A DNA stretch of 64,000 nucleotides from Solea solea. Its lineage: Eukaryota > Chordata > Actinopteri > Pleuronectiformes > Soleidae. Positions 33,870 to 45,615 of the stretch are shown here, in pieces. The notes beneath the pieces are model-generated. The model had not been told where the DNA came from, did not search any database, and saw only the letters and a list, made by a program, of their open reading frames with translations. The stretch spans positions 825,690-889,689 of the forward strand of contig NC_081147.1 in the NCBI RefSeq assembly GCF_958295425.1, written 5' to 3'. The translations under genes and the position numbers were made by a program. Each line of letters begins with the position of its first letter. The stretch's first letter is position 1.

Positions 33870-34085
33870 AAAACCTACCAACCCGGTCAGGGTTACCTAC
33901 CTACCTAACCAACCAAACTACCAAACTACCCACCTAACCTAACTAACATATCTACCTAACCAACCAAACTACCAAACTACCCACCTAACCTAACTAACAT
34001 ATCTACCTAACCAACCAAACTACCAAACTACCCACCTAACGTAACTAACATATCTACGTAACCTACCTACCTTCCTAACCGTCTC
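33870..34085. repeat. 51-bp minisatellite, 3 main copies
   Basis: Units beginning 'caaccaaactaccaaactac' start at 33910, 33961 and 34012, exactly 51 bp apart, with only three or so changes in the last. Flanks carry degenerate 'cctacctaac' tetramers. Confidence 0.95.
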
Positions 34086-34834
34086 TGATCCGGCGTCAGA
34101 GCTAGCGGAATTCAGCGCGAGCGGGAACAGGAAGTAGGAAATTAAAACATCCGGTTAACTTTTCAGAATAAAAGGCCCTGCGTTGACGCCACAGCGTATT
34201 TCACAATGAATCCTCGCGAGCTCAGCGCGCTGTTTGTTGTGTTTACGACGTTTACTGACGTGTATGAAGTCACGCTGTGTGATTATTGTGTCAAAGCCTC
34301 ACACGTTTAACAGTTTCCTGCGTTCATTCCTGCTCACTTTGATATTCTGGGTTCAATCAGGGCCACGTTTTCACTCTCATTATGTGTGTGTGTGTGTGTG
34401 TGTGTTAAACCTCTGTGTAAGTTCCTCTCGTCTCGACTCAGGCTGATATGAGTTTATGCAGAAAGTGTCAGCTCTCACTCGGCCTCGTGCTAACATGGCC
34501 CTATCTCTCTCTCTCTCTCTCTCTCTCTTTCATTATGTTCAGTATCAGAGAGAGAGAGAGGCTTCAGAGGGTTTTCTTACAAAGTGCTGCCTCCCTCCCT
34601 CTCTCTCTCTTCCTCTCTCTTTCTCTCTCCCTCCCTCTCTCCTCCCGCTGCGGTGGCAGGGGTGACGGGTCACAGAGTCACAGCTCATCACCGAGCGATG
34701 TTTTCAGAATGAAGACAAACAAAGCTTGTGAAAAAATACAGACTGTACATTTTAGAAATAGCTTCAAGTTTCAGTCTGTGTTCACAGCAGAACCCTAGTC
34801 TGTTTGCTTGGAAAGTCCAGTTGGTTTGTGGAAA
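34086..34834. other. Non-coding stretch with GT and CT tracts
   Basis: (GT)n at 34383-34405, (CT)n at 34504-34529, and a long CT/CCCT tract at 34590-34645. No gene. Confidence 0.55.
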
Positions 34835-35770
34835 CACACTGAAAACATGTTGAAAACACACTGAAAAGAAATGTAAAACATGCTGGAAAACACACTGAAA
34901 ACAAATGGAAATCATGCTGAAAACATGCTTGAAAACACACTGAAAAAATATGATGAAAACACACTGAAAACAAATAGAAAACATGCTTGAAAACACACTG
35001 AAAAATATGCTGAAAACACACTGAAAACAAATGGAAAACCTGCTTGAAAACACAATGAAAAAATATGCTGAAAACAAATGGAAAACAAATGGAAAACATG
35101 CTTGAAAACACACTGAAAACAAATGGAAAACATGCTTGAAAACACACTGAAAACAAATGAAAAACATGCTGGAAAACACACTGAAAAAACATGCTGGAAA
35201 ACACACTGAAAAACATGCTGGAAAACACACTGAAAAACATGCTTGAAAACACACTGAAAAAATATGATGAAAACAAATGGAAAACACACTGAAAACAAAT
35301 GGAAAACATGCTTGAAAACACACTGACAACAAATGAAAAACATGCTGGAAAACACACTGAAAAAACATGCTGGAAAACACACTGAATAAATATGATGAAA
35401 ACAAATGGAAAACACACTGAAAACAAATGAAAAACATGCTTGAAAACACACTGAAAAAACATGCTTGAAAACACACTGAAAAAATATAATGAAAACAAAT
35501 GGAAAACACACTGAAAACAAATGGAAAACATGCTTGAAAACACACTGAAAACAAATGAAAAACATGCTGGAAAACACACTGAAAAAACATGCTGGAAAAC
35601 ACACTGAAAAACATGCTGGAAAACACACTGAAAAACATGCTTGAAAACACACTGAAAAAATATGATGAAAACAAATGGAAAACACACTGAAAACAAATGG
35701 AAAACATGCTAGAAACACACTAAAAAAACATGCTGGAAACACACTGAAAAAACATGCTGGAAACACCAAG
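34835..35770. repeat. ~24/34-bp minisatellite with 398-bp higher-order unit
   Basis: Mixed units 'gaaaacacactgaaaaacat' plus 'gctg' or 'gctt', and a longer form with 'acaaatggaaaacat'. About 200 bp ending at 35311 recurs with almost no change ending near 35710, an offset of 398 bp. Minus-strand frames of up to 339 codons (FSVCFQACF-type) are artefacts with no non-repeat content. Confidence 0.94.
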
Positions 35771-36219
35771 GCTCACTTTCCTCCTCTGAAGCCTCAGAGC
35801 AGCGAGTCGAGTCGTAGCTCCCTGAGCGTGCCGTTAGCAGCGTGTGGTTAAAGGATTCACGTCTGCTTCCGTTTTCATTCTTGCGAGAACGATTTCATCA
35901 ACAGGAACTCGCCTCGACGTCTCGCAGAGAGAAATCAGCTAAACCTTCATTATTATTAGATTCTCGCGTCTCCGGCCTCGGCCGAATCCTCGTCCCGCGT
36001 GGACCGGACGAGCTCGTCTGAAGGTGAAGCCGTGGACGGCGAGGGAGCGATGATGATGATGTCACGCCGCTGAAACACTTTCATCATCTGTAACAGAGGA
36101 AATGATTTAAATGAGTTCTCCTCATTATGAAGTGGTGTTTTTAAAGACTCTCCTCTGTCATCACCTTCTTCTTCTTCTTCTTCTTCTTCTTCTTCTTCCT
36201 CGGTTTTGATCCTCTGCTC
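35771..36219. other. Non-coding stretch with TTC microsatellite
   Basis: (TTC)n at 36164-36199. The rest is unique, with no gene. Confidence 0.55.
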
Positions 36220-36680
36220 GTTCCAGACCTACAATTGCTGGCACTTGTGATTCTCGGCTGCTTGTGTCTGGCGATGCTATCAGGCCCCGAGCAGCTCCCT
36301 CTCCTCAGCCACTCCATTCTCTGCTTCTGTTTGTTTAATACTCGGCGGAGTTGTCCGCCCAGGACTGGGCGTCTGAGCGGCGATGCCCAGAGATTTCCAA
36401 TTGATGGGATGGAGAGGACGGGGAAGGAGAGAGGTTATAGAAGAGGAGGAGAGGCCGGAGTCGATGGGCGAGCAAAGTGTTTTGGTCCAGAAAACATCGA
36501 GGTCGGCGATTTAGCACACACAGAGTGGAATGGAGGCTGAAAGGGCTTCAGTGGAGAGCGGGGAATTCATTTTTGATGAGAAATTGCACCGTTTTGCACC
36601 AGACTATTGAGCCACGGTGCTTAAATCCCTTTTACTACAAAAGGCAATTGAGCCCGGCATTAAAATAATGATGAGCTAAC
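36220..36680. promoter_or_regulatory. Candidate conserved non-coding element(s)
   Basis: About 460 bp of unique sequence without simple repeats. It includes 'ctacaattgctggcacttgt', 'gatttccaattgatgggatg', 'aaaggcaattgagcccggca' and 'ttaaaataatgatgagctaa'. CAATTG/CAATTGA recurs three times. It is one of the most enhancer-like blocks here by texture. Confidence 0.35.
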
Positions 36681-38850
36681 ATGAAATCCCTGCCAACGCG
36701 CCGCCGAGCCAAACACGTCTGGAAGATCCTCAGAGTTTATATTGTCGTAAAAAGGCAGCGCGCCGCCGTTTGCTTGTTTGGGCGGAAACATGAGAGGTGA
36801 AAAGGTCACGAGGCCAAGAATGGGACGTTTAAGAAGCTGAAGGTTCTACAGCGGGAACGTTCCCAGTTCATTAACACGGTGCTTTCACACAAAATGGATC
36901 TGTACTCATGAGTTCATCATCAACTCACTCAGGCGAAGCTAATTAGCTTCTTCGGCTTCAGTTGTGAAATATAAACATAAATCAGAATCGTAAAAAAGGT
37001 CATTTTAGTTGGAGATTCATCAAAGAAGAAGTGGGCGGGGCAGAACATGATTCAGGAAGCCTGTCGACTCGGTAACGTCGAGAAATAACTCTTCTTATTA
37101 GATTGTAGCTTAGCGTTAGCTACAGGGGCTGCTGGTTGCACTTCACACCTACATTAAAATATGTTGCTGTGTAGAAGTTAGTAATGACTAAATATTTACA
37201 CCTAGCATGAGCTAGCTAGCTAGCTGCTAACAGAATCTGTTTTTCAGATGATGATGACACAGATATTTATTCCCGTTATCGTTACTCTGAAGTCGTGGAC
37301 TTGCTAACTTTGCGTACGTTCGACCAAAACTAGTCTCTGCTAACTAGCGAGTAATAAATTGCGTTGGTGGAGTAAAAATACGAATGTTCGGGAAACAACA
37401 TTCGCAAAAAAATAACCTGAAACGTCAAATATCCCACGACCCATCTGTGGGTCCCGCCCCCATGGTTTGGAAACCACTAGTATAGGTAGATGTAACGATG
37501 GACCGATGATTGTTCAGTTTCCATCGCTGTTGTTCATGATTCAGTGATTGTGTCTTTGTGAACGTTTGAAGATTATTCACAGGAAGTGAAGGAAAACTGT
37601 TTTTAGACAGTGAGTGTCTCTCTCTCTCTCTCTCTCTCTGTCTGTCCGTCTGTCTGTCTCTGTCTGTCTCTCTCTGTGTGGATCAGTTCTTCTCTCTCCG
37701 CTGAGGCTGAGGCAGAGGAATTAGAGTGAAAATCCTGCAGAGAGATTTTCCGGCCGTGTGGCTCCATTTTCTGGTTCAGATCAGTTTCGCGTTGTCGTAA
37801 AATTGAGTTTATTTGAGCGTAAAAACCTCTAAACACGAGCCAGTGAAGGCGGCGCGTCCCTGGGCTCGCGTATGCAGCGGCTCCTCCGCCTGTTTCCTGT
37901 CCACACGGAGCTGCATCGAGGACCTGCAGGATCAGGGATCAGGGATCAGGGTTCTGGACGTACAACGTCACATGTGGACACACAACGACAACAATGTTCC
38001 CCAAACTGTCAGAATACTCCTTTAATCAGACGCTCCCTGTGTGTGTGTGTGTGTGTGAAATGGAGCTCCTGTGGCAGCGTCGGCCATCTGCTGCACGAAA
38101 TACCTGATCCTCATAAACAAACACCGGCTCACCGCTGCACCACCGCGCTGACACCACTGCTGCTGTTACTGCTGCTGCTGCTTTTCACACAGCGATCAAT
38201 GCGAGGATTCCCACACAATGATCTATAGGCTGTGAGAATGGGCTTTTTTTCCTGGTGCAGGAGATTCTGGTGATTACCTGTGTGCAGCAGCTGATTGGAG
38301 ATTGATCGCAGAGGCTGAATTAAACAGCAGCAGGTCACACTTCTCTGGGACTGTGTGTGGAGCTCGGTGCGCGGACGGAGGAAGACGAGCAGAAGAAGAA
38401 GAAAAAGAAGAAGAGATAAAATCTCCATCTGCACAAAAATCTCATCTTCTGAAAAACAAGAGGAGAAAGCAGCAACGTCTCGCCCACAGGGGGCAGCAGA
38501 GCGCCGTCACACCTGTGCCACGCTGGTCTCACGCGAAGAAGAATCACAAAAAACAAACAAAGTTAATATTATACAGTGATTAAGAAGTCATAAAATAAAA
38601 GCCTGAAGAACTTCTCCAGGGTTCTCTAAGTTTGTTTTAAGCATCAGGGCGCAGCAGGTGGGTGGAGTCAGCTGCATGGACTGACCGTAACAAACATGGC
38701 TGCCGGGATATCGCTGAGGAACGAGCTCGTCGTTATTGATCACATGACTTCCTGCTACGGCGCCACATAATAAGCAGCAGTGACTTCATTAGTCACAAGA
38801 GAGGCCGAGTAATTACACGTCACTTTCACTACGGGTTTTATCACCTACAA
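36681..38850. other. Non-coding stretch with simple repeats
   Basis: (CT)n at 37616-37639, (GT)n at 38039-38057, an imperfect 'gctgctg' run near 38158-38180, and an A/G-rich run at 38383-38420. 'ccacagggggcag' at 38484 resembles the CTCF-like box. Short frames on both strands are not supported as genes. Confidence 0.5.
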
Positions 38851-38921
38851 CAGAGAGGAGGAGAGAGGAGAGAGGAGAGAGAGGAGGAGAGAGAGGAGAG
38901 AGAGGAGGAGAGAGGAGGAGA
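38851..38921. repeat. GAGAGGAG simple repeat
   Basis: Imperfect purine-only repeat of 'gagagaggag' type. Confidence 0.9.
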
Positions 38922-39055
38922 CGGGATGATTTTCATCCTGAATGGATTTGTTGTTTTTGGTCAATACACTGAAAACTAAACGAGCTACAGACTCAGGAGG
39001 AGGTTTTTAACACAAACATGATCAAATCAGTTTCCCTCTCTTTTACTTCTTTTAC

Positions 39056-39093
39056 CTCCCTCCCTCTCCCTCCCTCCCTCTCTCCCTCTCTCA
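39056..39093. repeat. CCCT/CT simple repeat
   Basis: Pyrimidine-only tract, complementary in character to the purine tract 140 bp upstream. Confidence 0.9.
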
Positions 39094-39159
39094 GCCCCGA
39101 TCGTCTTCACGACCAAAAACCTCCCGTTAATCTGGGTTTGGACGACACACGATGTTTCT

Positions 39160-39455
39160 ATACTTTCTGATTCAGTATAATTCACAATATATTATATATA
39201 ACTGTATATATCAAGTTTTAGTGGGAGGAGTTTTCATTGAAACTATCACACGTCGAAAACTAAAGTTACGATTATTTACGCGCAATGAAAAACATCGTAA
39301 ATTTGCTTCAAACTCGTGTTTTTCTTCCGCTTTACTTTTTTTTTAGGGGAAATTGACTTTGAAAAAATAGTTTTTGATATTATGAGTTAGATGTTGTATG
39401 TTTTTTTTTACATCAAATGGATGAAGATTGTAACCCTCACTCTGTGAACACATGA
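39160..39455 (+). repeat. Family E repeat, copy 1
   Basis: 'aaaactaaagttacgattat', 'ttgactttgaaaaaatagtt' and 'ctctgtgaacacatgaa' recur in the same order at 41715-41870. Non-coding and AT-rich. Class unknown. Confidence 0.65.
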
Positions 39456-40054
39456 AGAACACGGACGAGAAAGTCTTCTGTCCTCTTCCTCCTCGTCCTC
39501 GTCTTCCTCGTTGACAGGAGCTGATGAGATTGCCCTTGATTTCTTTCTTCCTCCCTCATGTCAGATCTGTATTTCTGGGGCGAGACCAGGAGGAATTGGG
39601 TTTAAAAAGATTCACTCCATATTCAAAAACTCATTTTAGCGTCAGCTCCTTCACCGCCCGCAGCCAGAGTCGCGGCCGCCGCCCGCTGCACCCGCCCCTC
39701 CGTCCTTTTTGAGGAGATTTTTTTTTACTTTTTGACAAGTCGCTCCATTTATTCAGAGGATCAGCTGTCAGCGCTGTCGGTGTCGGGAAGTTTGAGGCGA
39801 GCTCGCCGACCTGGACGCCGGATTAAACGCAGCGGAGGGGAAAAGCCACCGGGAGAAAAGAGGCTCTTCTTCTTTTAATGCTGATGAGATGAACTGATTC
39901 AGTTTACATGCATTTACATACATTATGGGCTGGAGTGTGCACGTGGTCATCCAAAGGTTGCTCTGTACGACGTCCAGATAACGACGACGCTGCGTTTCAT
40001 TTCGAAATCTAAACTTTGAGGAAAGTCTCGAGTGTTTTCAGTGAATCTTTAGCA
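39456..40054. other. Non-coding stretch
   Basis: 39520-39680 is repeat-free and may be conserved. The remainder is unremarkable. No gene is called. Confidence 0.45.
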
Positions 40055-40545
40055 GTGAGTCAAAGTGGCACTTAATAAAAGACTGATAATTAAATACACG
40101 TCAGTTTAAGTCTACGACGTCTTAAGAACAGAAACTGAAGTCTGTAAACCACTCACTCTCCCACACCAAAGCCTATAGAGAAAACAGGTGATTTAAGCTC
40201 GCGGAGACACAGGAGCTGCTGGTCCTCTGCTGCCTCGTGTGGTCACTTTGTGCCACTGAATGAAGCATTTTGAAAGCCGAATTGACAAAATAAGACATTT
40301 GAACTTAGTGATGGAGGCAGCAGTGGATCAACAGCTCCTGTGAATCACTGGTAAAATACTCCTAAAATCACTGGTTTTCTCTATGGGGTTTGGTGTGGGA
40401 GAGTGAGTGGTTTACAAACTTTACAAAACTTCAAAAACAGTGAGATAAAGGCATGAACATGTTCTTATGACATTGTAGACTTAAACTGGCGTAGATTTTA
40501 TGAACTGAGTCTTTTGTTAAGTGGCTAAAATCTGTCTTTCAAACA
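40055..40545 (+). repeat. Family A element, complete, forward
   Basis: Left arm 'cacgtcagtttaagtctacg'. The core spans 'ctgctggtcctctgctgcct' to 'gcagcagtggatcaacagct', and the right arm ends 'aagtggctaaaatctgtc'. It is joined directly to an inverted copy on its right. Confidence 0.9.
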
Positions 40546-40910
40546 CCACACCAAACCCCATAGAGAAATTTGTCGATTTTACGTCACAGCGCACAGGAGT
40601 TCACAGGAGCTGTTGATCCACTGCTGCCTCCGTCACTCAGTTCAAATGTCTTATTTTGTCAATTCGGCTTTTGAAATCCTTCATTCAGATTTTCCTCAGT
40701 GACACAAAGTGACCACACGAGGCAGCAGAGGACCAGCAGCTCCTGTGTCCCCGCCAGCTTAAATCACTGGTTTTCTCTATGGGGTTTGGTGTGGGAGAGT
40801 GAGTGCTTTACAAACGTGTGTCTCACAGTGAGATAAAGACGGGAACGTGTTCTTAAAACATCACAAACTTAAACTGATGTAACGTCTTTGTTGAGTGGGT
40901 AGAATTGGTC
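40546..40910 (-). repeat. Family A element, inverted, abutting the previous copy
   Basis: Starts abruptly inside an arm at 'ccacaccaaaccccatagag', then the core on the opposite strand ('cctcagtgacacaaagtgac') and a full outer arm. The forward and inverted copies form a head-to-head composite of about 855 bp, with four inverted arms able to pair with each other. Confidence 0.88.
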
Positions 40911-41394
40911 CTTCCTGTCAGCCATGTTTTCCCTGAGCGTCTCACAGACACAAAGACGGCCGCTCTTTACTTCACTTTCCTTCAAATTAAAAAGCACTCA
41001 TTTGGAAAAGTGCTGGAACACTTTGAGTTGTCTTGACGCGTTCAAGGCTCCAGACATGTAAGTGCTCTTTTTCTGTGGCCGTGTAAAGCGTTGTTAACCT
41101 TTACTGTATTCAAATCTTCAAAAATGCCTCACACCGAGCGCTGACTTTTAATTATATAACCTTTTTAAATAAGAAAGCTTGAGAACGCGCGTCGCCTGCG
41201 AGGACACACACTCCAGTCCAGCCTTGAGGCGTCTGATGAAAAGACGACAAAAACAACACAAAAACGAGGCTTGCGTGAGCGGCACACGGGTAATTAAAAA
41301 TAATTCAGCGTTGATATTTTTCTTTGAGGCCACGAAATCCACTTTGTCTCCAGATCAATGAAACTTCACGACGTAAAAAGTTTAAGATAAAAAC
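40911..41394. other. Non-coding stretch
   Basis: No gene or recognisable repeat. Confidence 0.5.
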
Positions 41395-42060
41395 ACATTT
41401 TCACACAAAAGTGACTTTAGTGACTTTAATAAGTCAACAGGTTTCCACTTAAATACAAACAGCATAAAAACACTGAATTCAGTGTCATTTACAGTCGTTC
41501 TGTCAGTTATTGTGATGCCTTCAATGTCCTTTGGGACTATTGTAATCCTGAGTGATGTTAGGAGCAGAAAACGTTGAAATTTTGTGCTTAAAAATGTTGT
41601 AATTTAGTATTTTTTTGATGTTTTTTGTTGAAAAATCAACTGTGAACTGTGTGTATTTGTTTTTTATTTCATTTATTTGTATTTTATTTCCGACTGAAAT
41701 AGAACACACCTAAAACTAAAGTTAAGAGTTTTTTACGCGTTACGTAAATAATCGTAATTGTAATTTTGACTTTGAAACATTAGTTTTTCACAGAATAGAT
41801 TTGATTGTTATGTTTTTACATGAAATGGAGGATGAAGACTCCAACCCTAACTCTGTGAACACATGAATTTACGCTTAAACATGAAGGAAAAATGCTTTGC
41901 GGTCGTTCTGTCGTAACTGTGATGCCTTTGATGTCCTTTGATCCTGAGTGATGTGAGGATCTGAAAACATGTCACGCTCAAAAGTGTGAAATTTTGGAAA
42001 TGTTGCATTTAATGTGCTAGAAAAAGCTGGTTTGATTGATTTATTGACCTCTATATACGT
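41395..42060 (+). repeat. Family E repeat, copy 2, with internal duplication
   Basis: 'gtcgttctgtcagttattgt' followed by 'gatgccttcaatgtcctttg' (41494 on) recurs as 'gtcgttctgtcgtaactgtg' plus 'atgcctttgatgtcctttga' (41902 on). Between them lies the block shared with 39160-39455. The element thus seems to have end duplications of about 110 bp, perhaps long terminal direct repeats. Confidence 0.6.
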
Positions 42061-42186
42061 ACACGTAACATTATATATGACAGGAAACAAAACATAGATC
42101 AGGTCACACTCAGATATAGACGTAGAATCAGAAATGTCAAATCCTGGATCATTTTTACGTCAATATCTATTTCCAGAGAGAAAAGC

Positions 42187-42215
<29 letters not shown>
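42187..42215. repeat. (GT)n microsatellite
   Basis: About fourteen units. Confidence 0.95.
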
Positions 42216-42217
<2 letters not shown>

Positions 42218-43183
42218 ATCACCATCCAATTACGTCCCTCGTCTCGTCTTTCGTCCCCAGCTTCTCTTCCCTGTCCTCTCGGCCTCTGCGTCTCCTGTAA
42301 CTCGACCCCTGACCTCTCCTGACGTCCATTAGCAGGTCCCGTGGGACAGATTGCGACCCCTTTGCCCGAGTCTGAATGGGGGGGGCGGGGCCCGCGGGGA
42401 GCTCACCTGGTGGACAGGTGGACGGCGGGAGCGGGCGACATCCTAGCTCGCCGCTATCTAATCTGTGGTGTGGTAATGAGTCAGTGAGTCTTTGTTAGCG
42501 CGAGGCTAATTACATCGCGGCCGTTTAGCGCGGGACGAGGCTCCGCCTTCAGGTGGGAAAAGTGATCTGTGGAGCGTGGAGGGGGCGGGGGCTCCGGTTA
42601 CCTGTGAGGACAACGGCGGCCTTGTCCCGGTCTCTCAGGTCTGATCTGGAACATTCCTGTCCCCGGTCTTCTCAGGAGGATTAAAGCGGAGCGAGGTTTG
42701 AATGACTCGCAGGTTTTAAAGCGGCGGCAGATCGCGGGGCTGTTGTCGGGCAGATTAGGTGACGAGGACGCGGCGGACAATCGTTCCTCTCAAGACTTTT
42801 CTTTTTTTTTACCTCCACAATGAAAAAGAAGGAGCGTTTTAGATTTAACTGACGTTTTATTTCACCTTCATTTGCTGCGTCGTCTTTGCCTGAAATATTT
42901 ACCAGAATCTCAGGTTTCGGAACGTTTTATTGCTCCTGAATTTACAAGAGAAAGCAGATTTTCTTCACTTTATTTTTAATAACCAGTTCATCTGTTCATT
43001 TCTCTGTTAATCAGTGAGTCGTTTAGTTCATGAAACCTGGAAATGAAACTTGTTTTTGTCCACGAACCAAAAAAGATTCCGTCTGAATGATTTCGATGTT
43101 TTTATGGAGCAAAGAAACCAGAAAATATTCACATTTAATCATTTTTATTATAATTTATTATTACAGTTTGACTTATTTCACTT
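42216..43183. other. Non-coding stretch with a possible conserved block
   Basis: 42335-42535 is unique, with 'gctatctaatctgtggtgtg' and 'gaggctaattacatcgcggc' (ATTA sites), and is a weak conserved-element candidate. 43020-43183 is AT-rich. No gene. Confidence 0.35.
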
Positions 43184-43705
43184 TCTTAAAGTCATAGTTT
43201 AGTTTTTTTGGAGGTGTGGCTGTGAGGTCATGTACTGACTGTGCTGTGAGCGCCCCCTACTGCTCAGAACCTATAACACAGATTTTACGATATCTTAAGA
43301 ACATGATCGCGTCTTTATCTCAGTGTTAGACAGACTTTTCCAACAGGAAACTGAAGTTTTTAAACCGTAAACTCTCCCACACCAAACCCCATAGAGAAAA
43401 CCAGTGATTTTAGCTCGCGGGACACAGGAGCTGCTGGTCCTCTGCTGCCTCGTGTGGTCACTTTGTGTCACTGAGGTCAATCTGAACCAAGGACTTTCGA
43501 TGCCGAATTGACAAAATAAGACATTTGAAGTGAGTGATGGAGGCAGCAGTGGATCAACAGCTCCTGTGCGCTGTGACGTTAAATCGACACATTTCTCTAT
43601 GGGGTTTGGTGTGGGAGAGTTTACAGTTTACAAACTTCCGTTTCCTGTTGGAAAAGTCTGTCAAACACTGAGATAAAGACGTGAACATGTGACGTAGACG
43701 TGTTT
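43184..43705 (+). repeat. Family A element, reference copy with outer left end
   Basis: This copy shows the outer left end 'cttaaagtcatagtttagtt', the box 'gagcgccccctactgct', then the arm ('tctttatctcagtgttagac', 'ctcccacaccaaaccccata'). The core of about 170 bp runs from 'ggagctgctggtcctctgct' to 'agtggatcaacagctcctgt', then the inverted arm. The two arms are reverse complements over more than 150 bp. There is no coding capacity. The outer ends (ttaaag...agtt and, in other copies, aactctccctttaa) are also inverted, consistent with a TTAA-flanked MITE, though a target duplication is not proven. Confidence 0.88.
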
Positions 43706-44085
43706 TCTTGCGTCTCGCGCTCCATTTTCATTCACACCGGCATCTGAACACACGTGATGATGAAGAGGAGGACGAGGGACGCCACACACACACACTAACA
43801 CAGTGAAAGTTTATCCGTGGTTAATATTCAGCACCTGCGCGGCTGTAAAAACATTATGAACCTGCAGCTTAGAGCAGTAAATTAATTGGAAGTTGCTCCT
43901 GTCACGAGTTTCCTGAACTCTAAAAGGACAATGTTTTGATTATTCACATTTATTATTAACATATAAGTGATTTTCAAGTCTCAGTGTACATAACACACAC
44001 ACACACACACACACTCTCCTATTAGTCCTCTTCCTGTGTGTCCCTGGTGAGCGGGGGCGGGGGGGCGGGGGGGGGCTCGGCCTCT
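43706..44085. other. Non-coding stretch with CA and G-rich tracts
   Basis: (CA)n at 43992-44014 and a G-rich tract at 44050-44076. No gene. Confidence 0.55.
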
Positions 44086-44345
44086 TCTTCTGCTGCGAGA
44101 GCGGAGATGAATAATTAATCAGTCTAAAGTAGAGGGAAATTATACAACATTATGCCATAGTGTGTTCACTCTAATGGCATGTGGCCCATTTTAATAGCTG
44201 GACCCTCCCCCTCTCACCCCCCCCCCACCCCTCCCCCCCGCGGTGTGGCAGTAAACCTGCCGGCGGCCTCAGGCGAGCCATATGCCCAGATTTATGGTTC
44301 ACATTTATTTCGGCCTGCAGGAACTCAGAAGACCACGGAGCGTAA
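44086..44345. promoter_or_regulatory. Candidate conserved non-coding element
   Basis: 'gagatgaataattaatcagt', 'caacattatgccatagtgtg', 'atggcatgtggcccatttta' and 'ccatatgcccagatttatgg' surround a C-rich run (44203-44239). Homeobox-type ATTA sites and E-box CATATG are present. Assessed by texture only. Confidence 0.33.
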
Positions 44346-44369
44346 GTCTCCTAAACAAGGTGTCGTCTG

Positions 44370-44408
<39 letters not shown>

Positions 44409-44420
44409 ACACACACACAC
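44370..44420. repeat. (CA)n microsatellite
   Basis: About 25 units with one CT interruption at 44402. Confidence 0.95.
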
Positions 44421-45611
44421 TCCTGACTTACACGTTACGTAATAAAACACGTGAGTGTGTGTGTGTGTTAAAGCTCAAGTACGCGACTACTGGTTAATCT
44501 GTCACCTGACAGTTCACATTCTTATTTTCTTGTCAAGTAAACATCATGTTGTCACATTTTACCCAGAGATGAATGTGTTATTCGATCATCAGACAGTGGA
44601 TCTGAGAGACGCGTCTGACAACTGACAACAAGTCGACGTCAAAGTCACTTCCTGTGAAGAAAATAAAAGAGTTTTATGAGGAAAAAGATCTGGATAAATA
44701 AATAAAAACTGGTCTGAATGTGACGGAATGTGAATTAAAGTTAAAATTAAAGTTCTTTAATTAAAGACAAAAAAACGTGAACTGAAATCGTCGTAAACTG
44801 AGCGTCGACATGAGTAAGACCCTTTATAAACGCCGCAGGTGTCGTTGTTGTCGTCTTCGTTGTTGATGATGATGATGATGATGGAGGGAAGTGAGTGAGC
44901 GGTGGGACGTGATGAAGAGTCATGGGCGGCGTCTTGTTCAGCGCCGCTGCTTTGTCGCGTTCATCAATATCACAGTAATGAAGCGATCAGAGGCTGAGAT
45001 CAGACGGCGGGGGCGGTGGCGGGGGCGGTGGAGGGGGTGGAGTTGTCTCTCCTGAGTCATAAATAAAAGCACAGATAAAGAACTCCTCACCTGTCCGGCC
45101 TCTAAAAGGTGAAAAACACTTTTTGTGAATAAAATAAAATCTTTCAACGTCGCGGAGGCATACGGCCTCCGTCTCCCTCCTCCCTCCCTCGCTCTCCCTC
45201 CTCCCTCCTCGCGCTGCGATGATGTTAATAAAGTGTCAGCGTGTGGCACTCTGTAATTGGGTTTGTGTCTTGTTTAACAAAGAGCGATTGGATAGTTAGG
45301 AGGCAGAGCAGCGATCTATCCGCCTCTCCCGTGAAATGAGCCGAGCGCCTCGTTCATGAATGTGTTCTCCCAGAGGAGAGTCTGTTAGCCCGGGTAAATA
45401 AACCGCCTCCCCCCTCCTGACATCATAAAGCCTCTGTAACGCCGTCATAAACATGACACGTCGCACACGCTAACACTTCTTTATGACGCGCGCTTGATTT
45501 AGTGACTGAGGTGGAAACGGCGAGCGGGAACTCCAGGTTACAGGCGAGTGTTTCCCCCGCCGGTGTCTAAATATAGGAAACAGTGTTTAGGGTTTTATTA
45601 GCGTCATAAAA

Positions 45612-45615
<4 letters not shown>
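44421..45615. other. Non-coding stretch
   Basis: (GAT)n at 44865-44884 and a GGGGGCGG-rich segment near 45008-45040. 45230-45560 is repeat-free and mixed. A 103-codon minus frame at 44938-45249 crosses simple sequence and is not supported. Confidence 0.45.

Noticed and set aside
34688..35769. Minus frames of 285-339 codons, Phe/Cys-rich, resembling a membrane protein
   Set aside because: Several frames are open at once over the same tandem array, with no start context or unique domain. This is repeat-derived.
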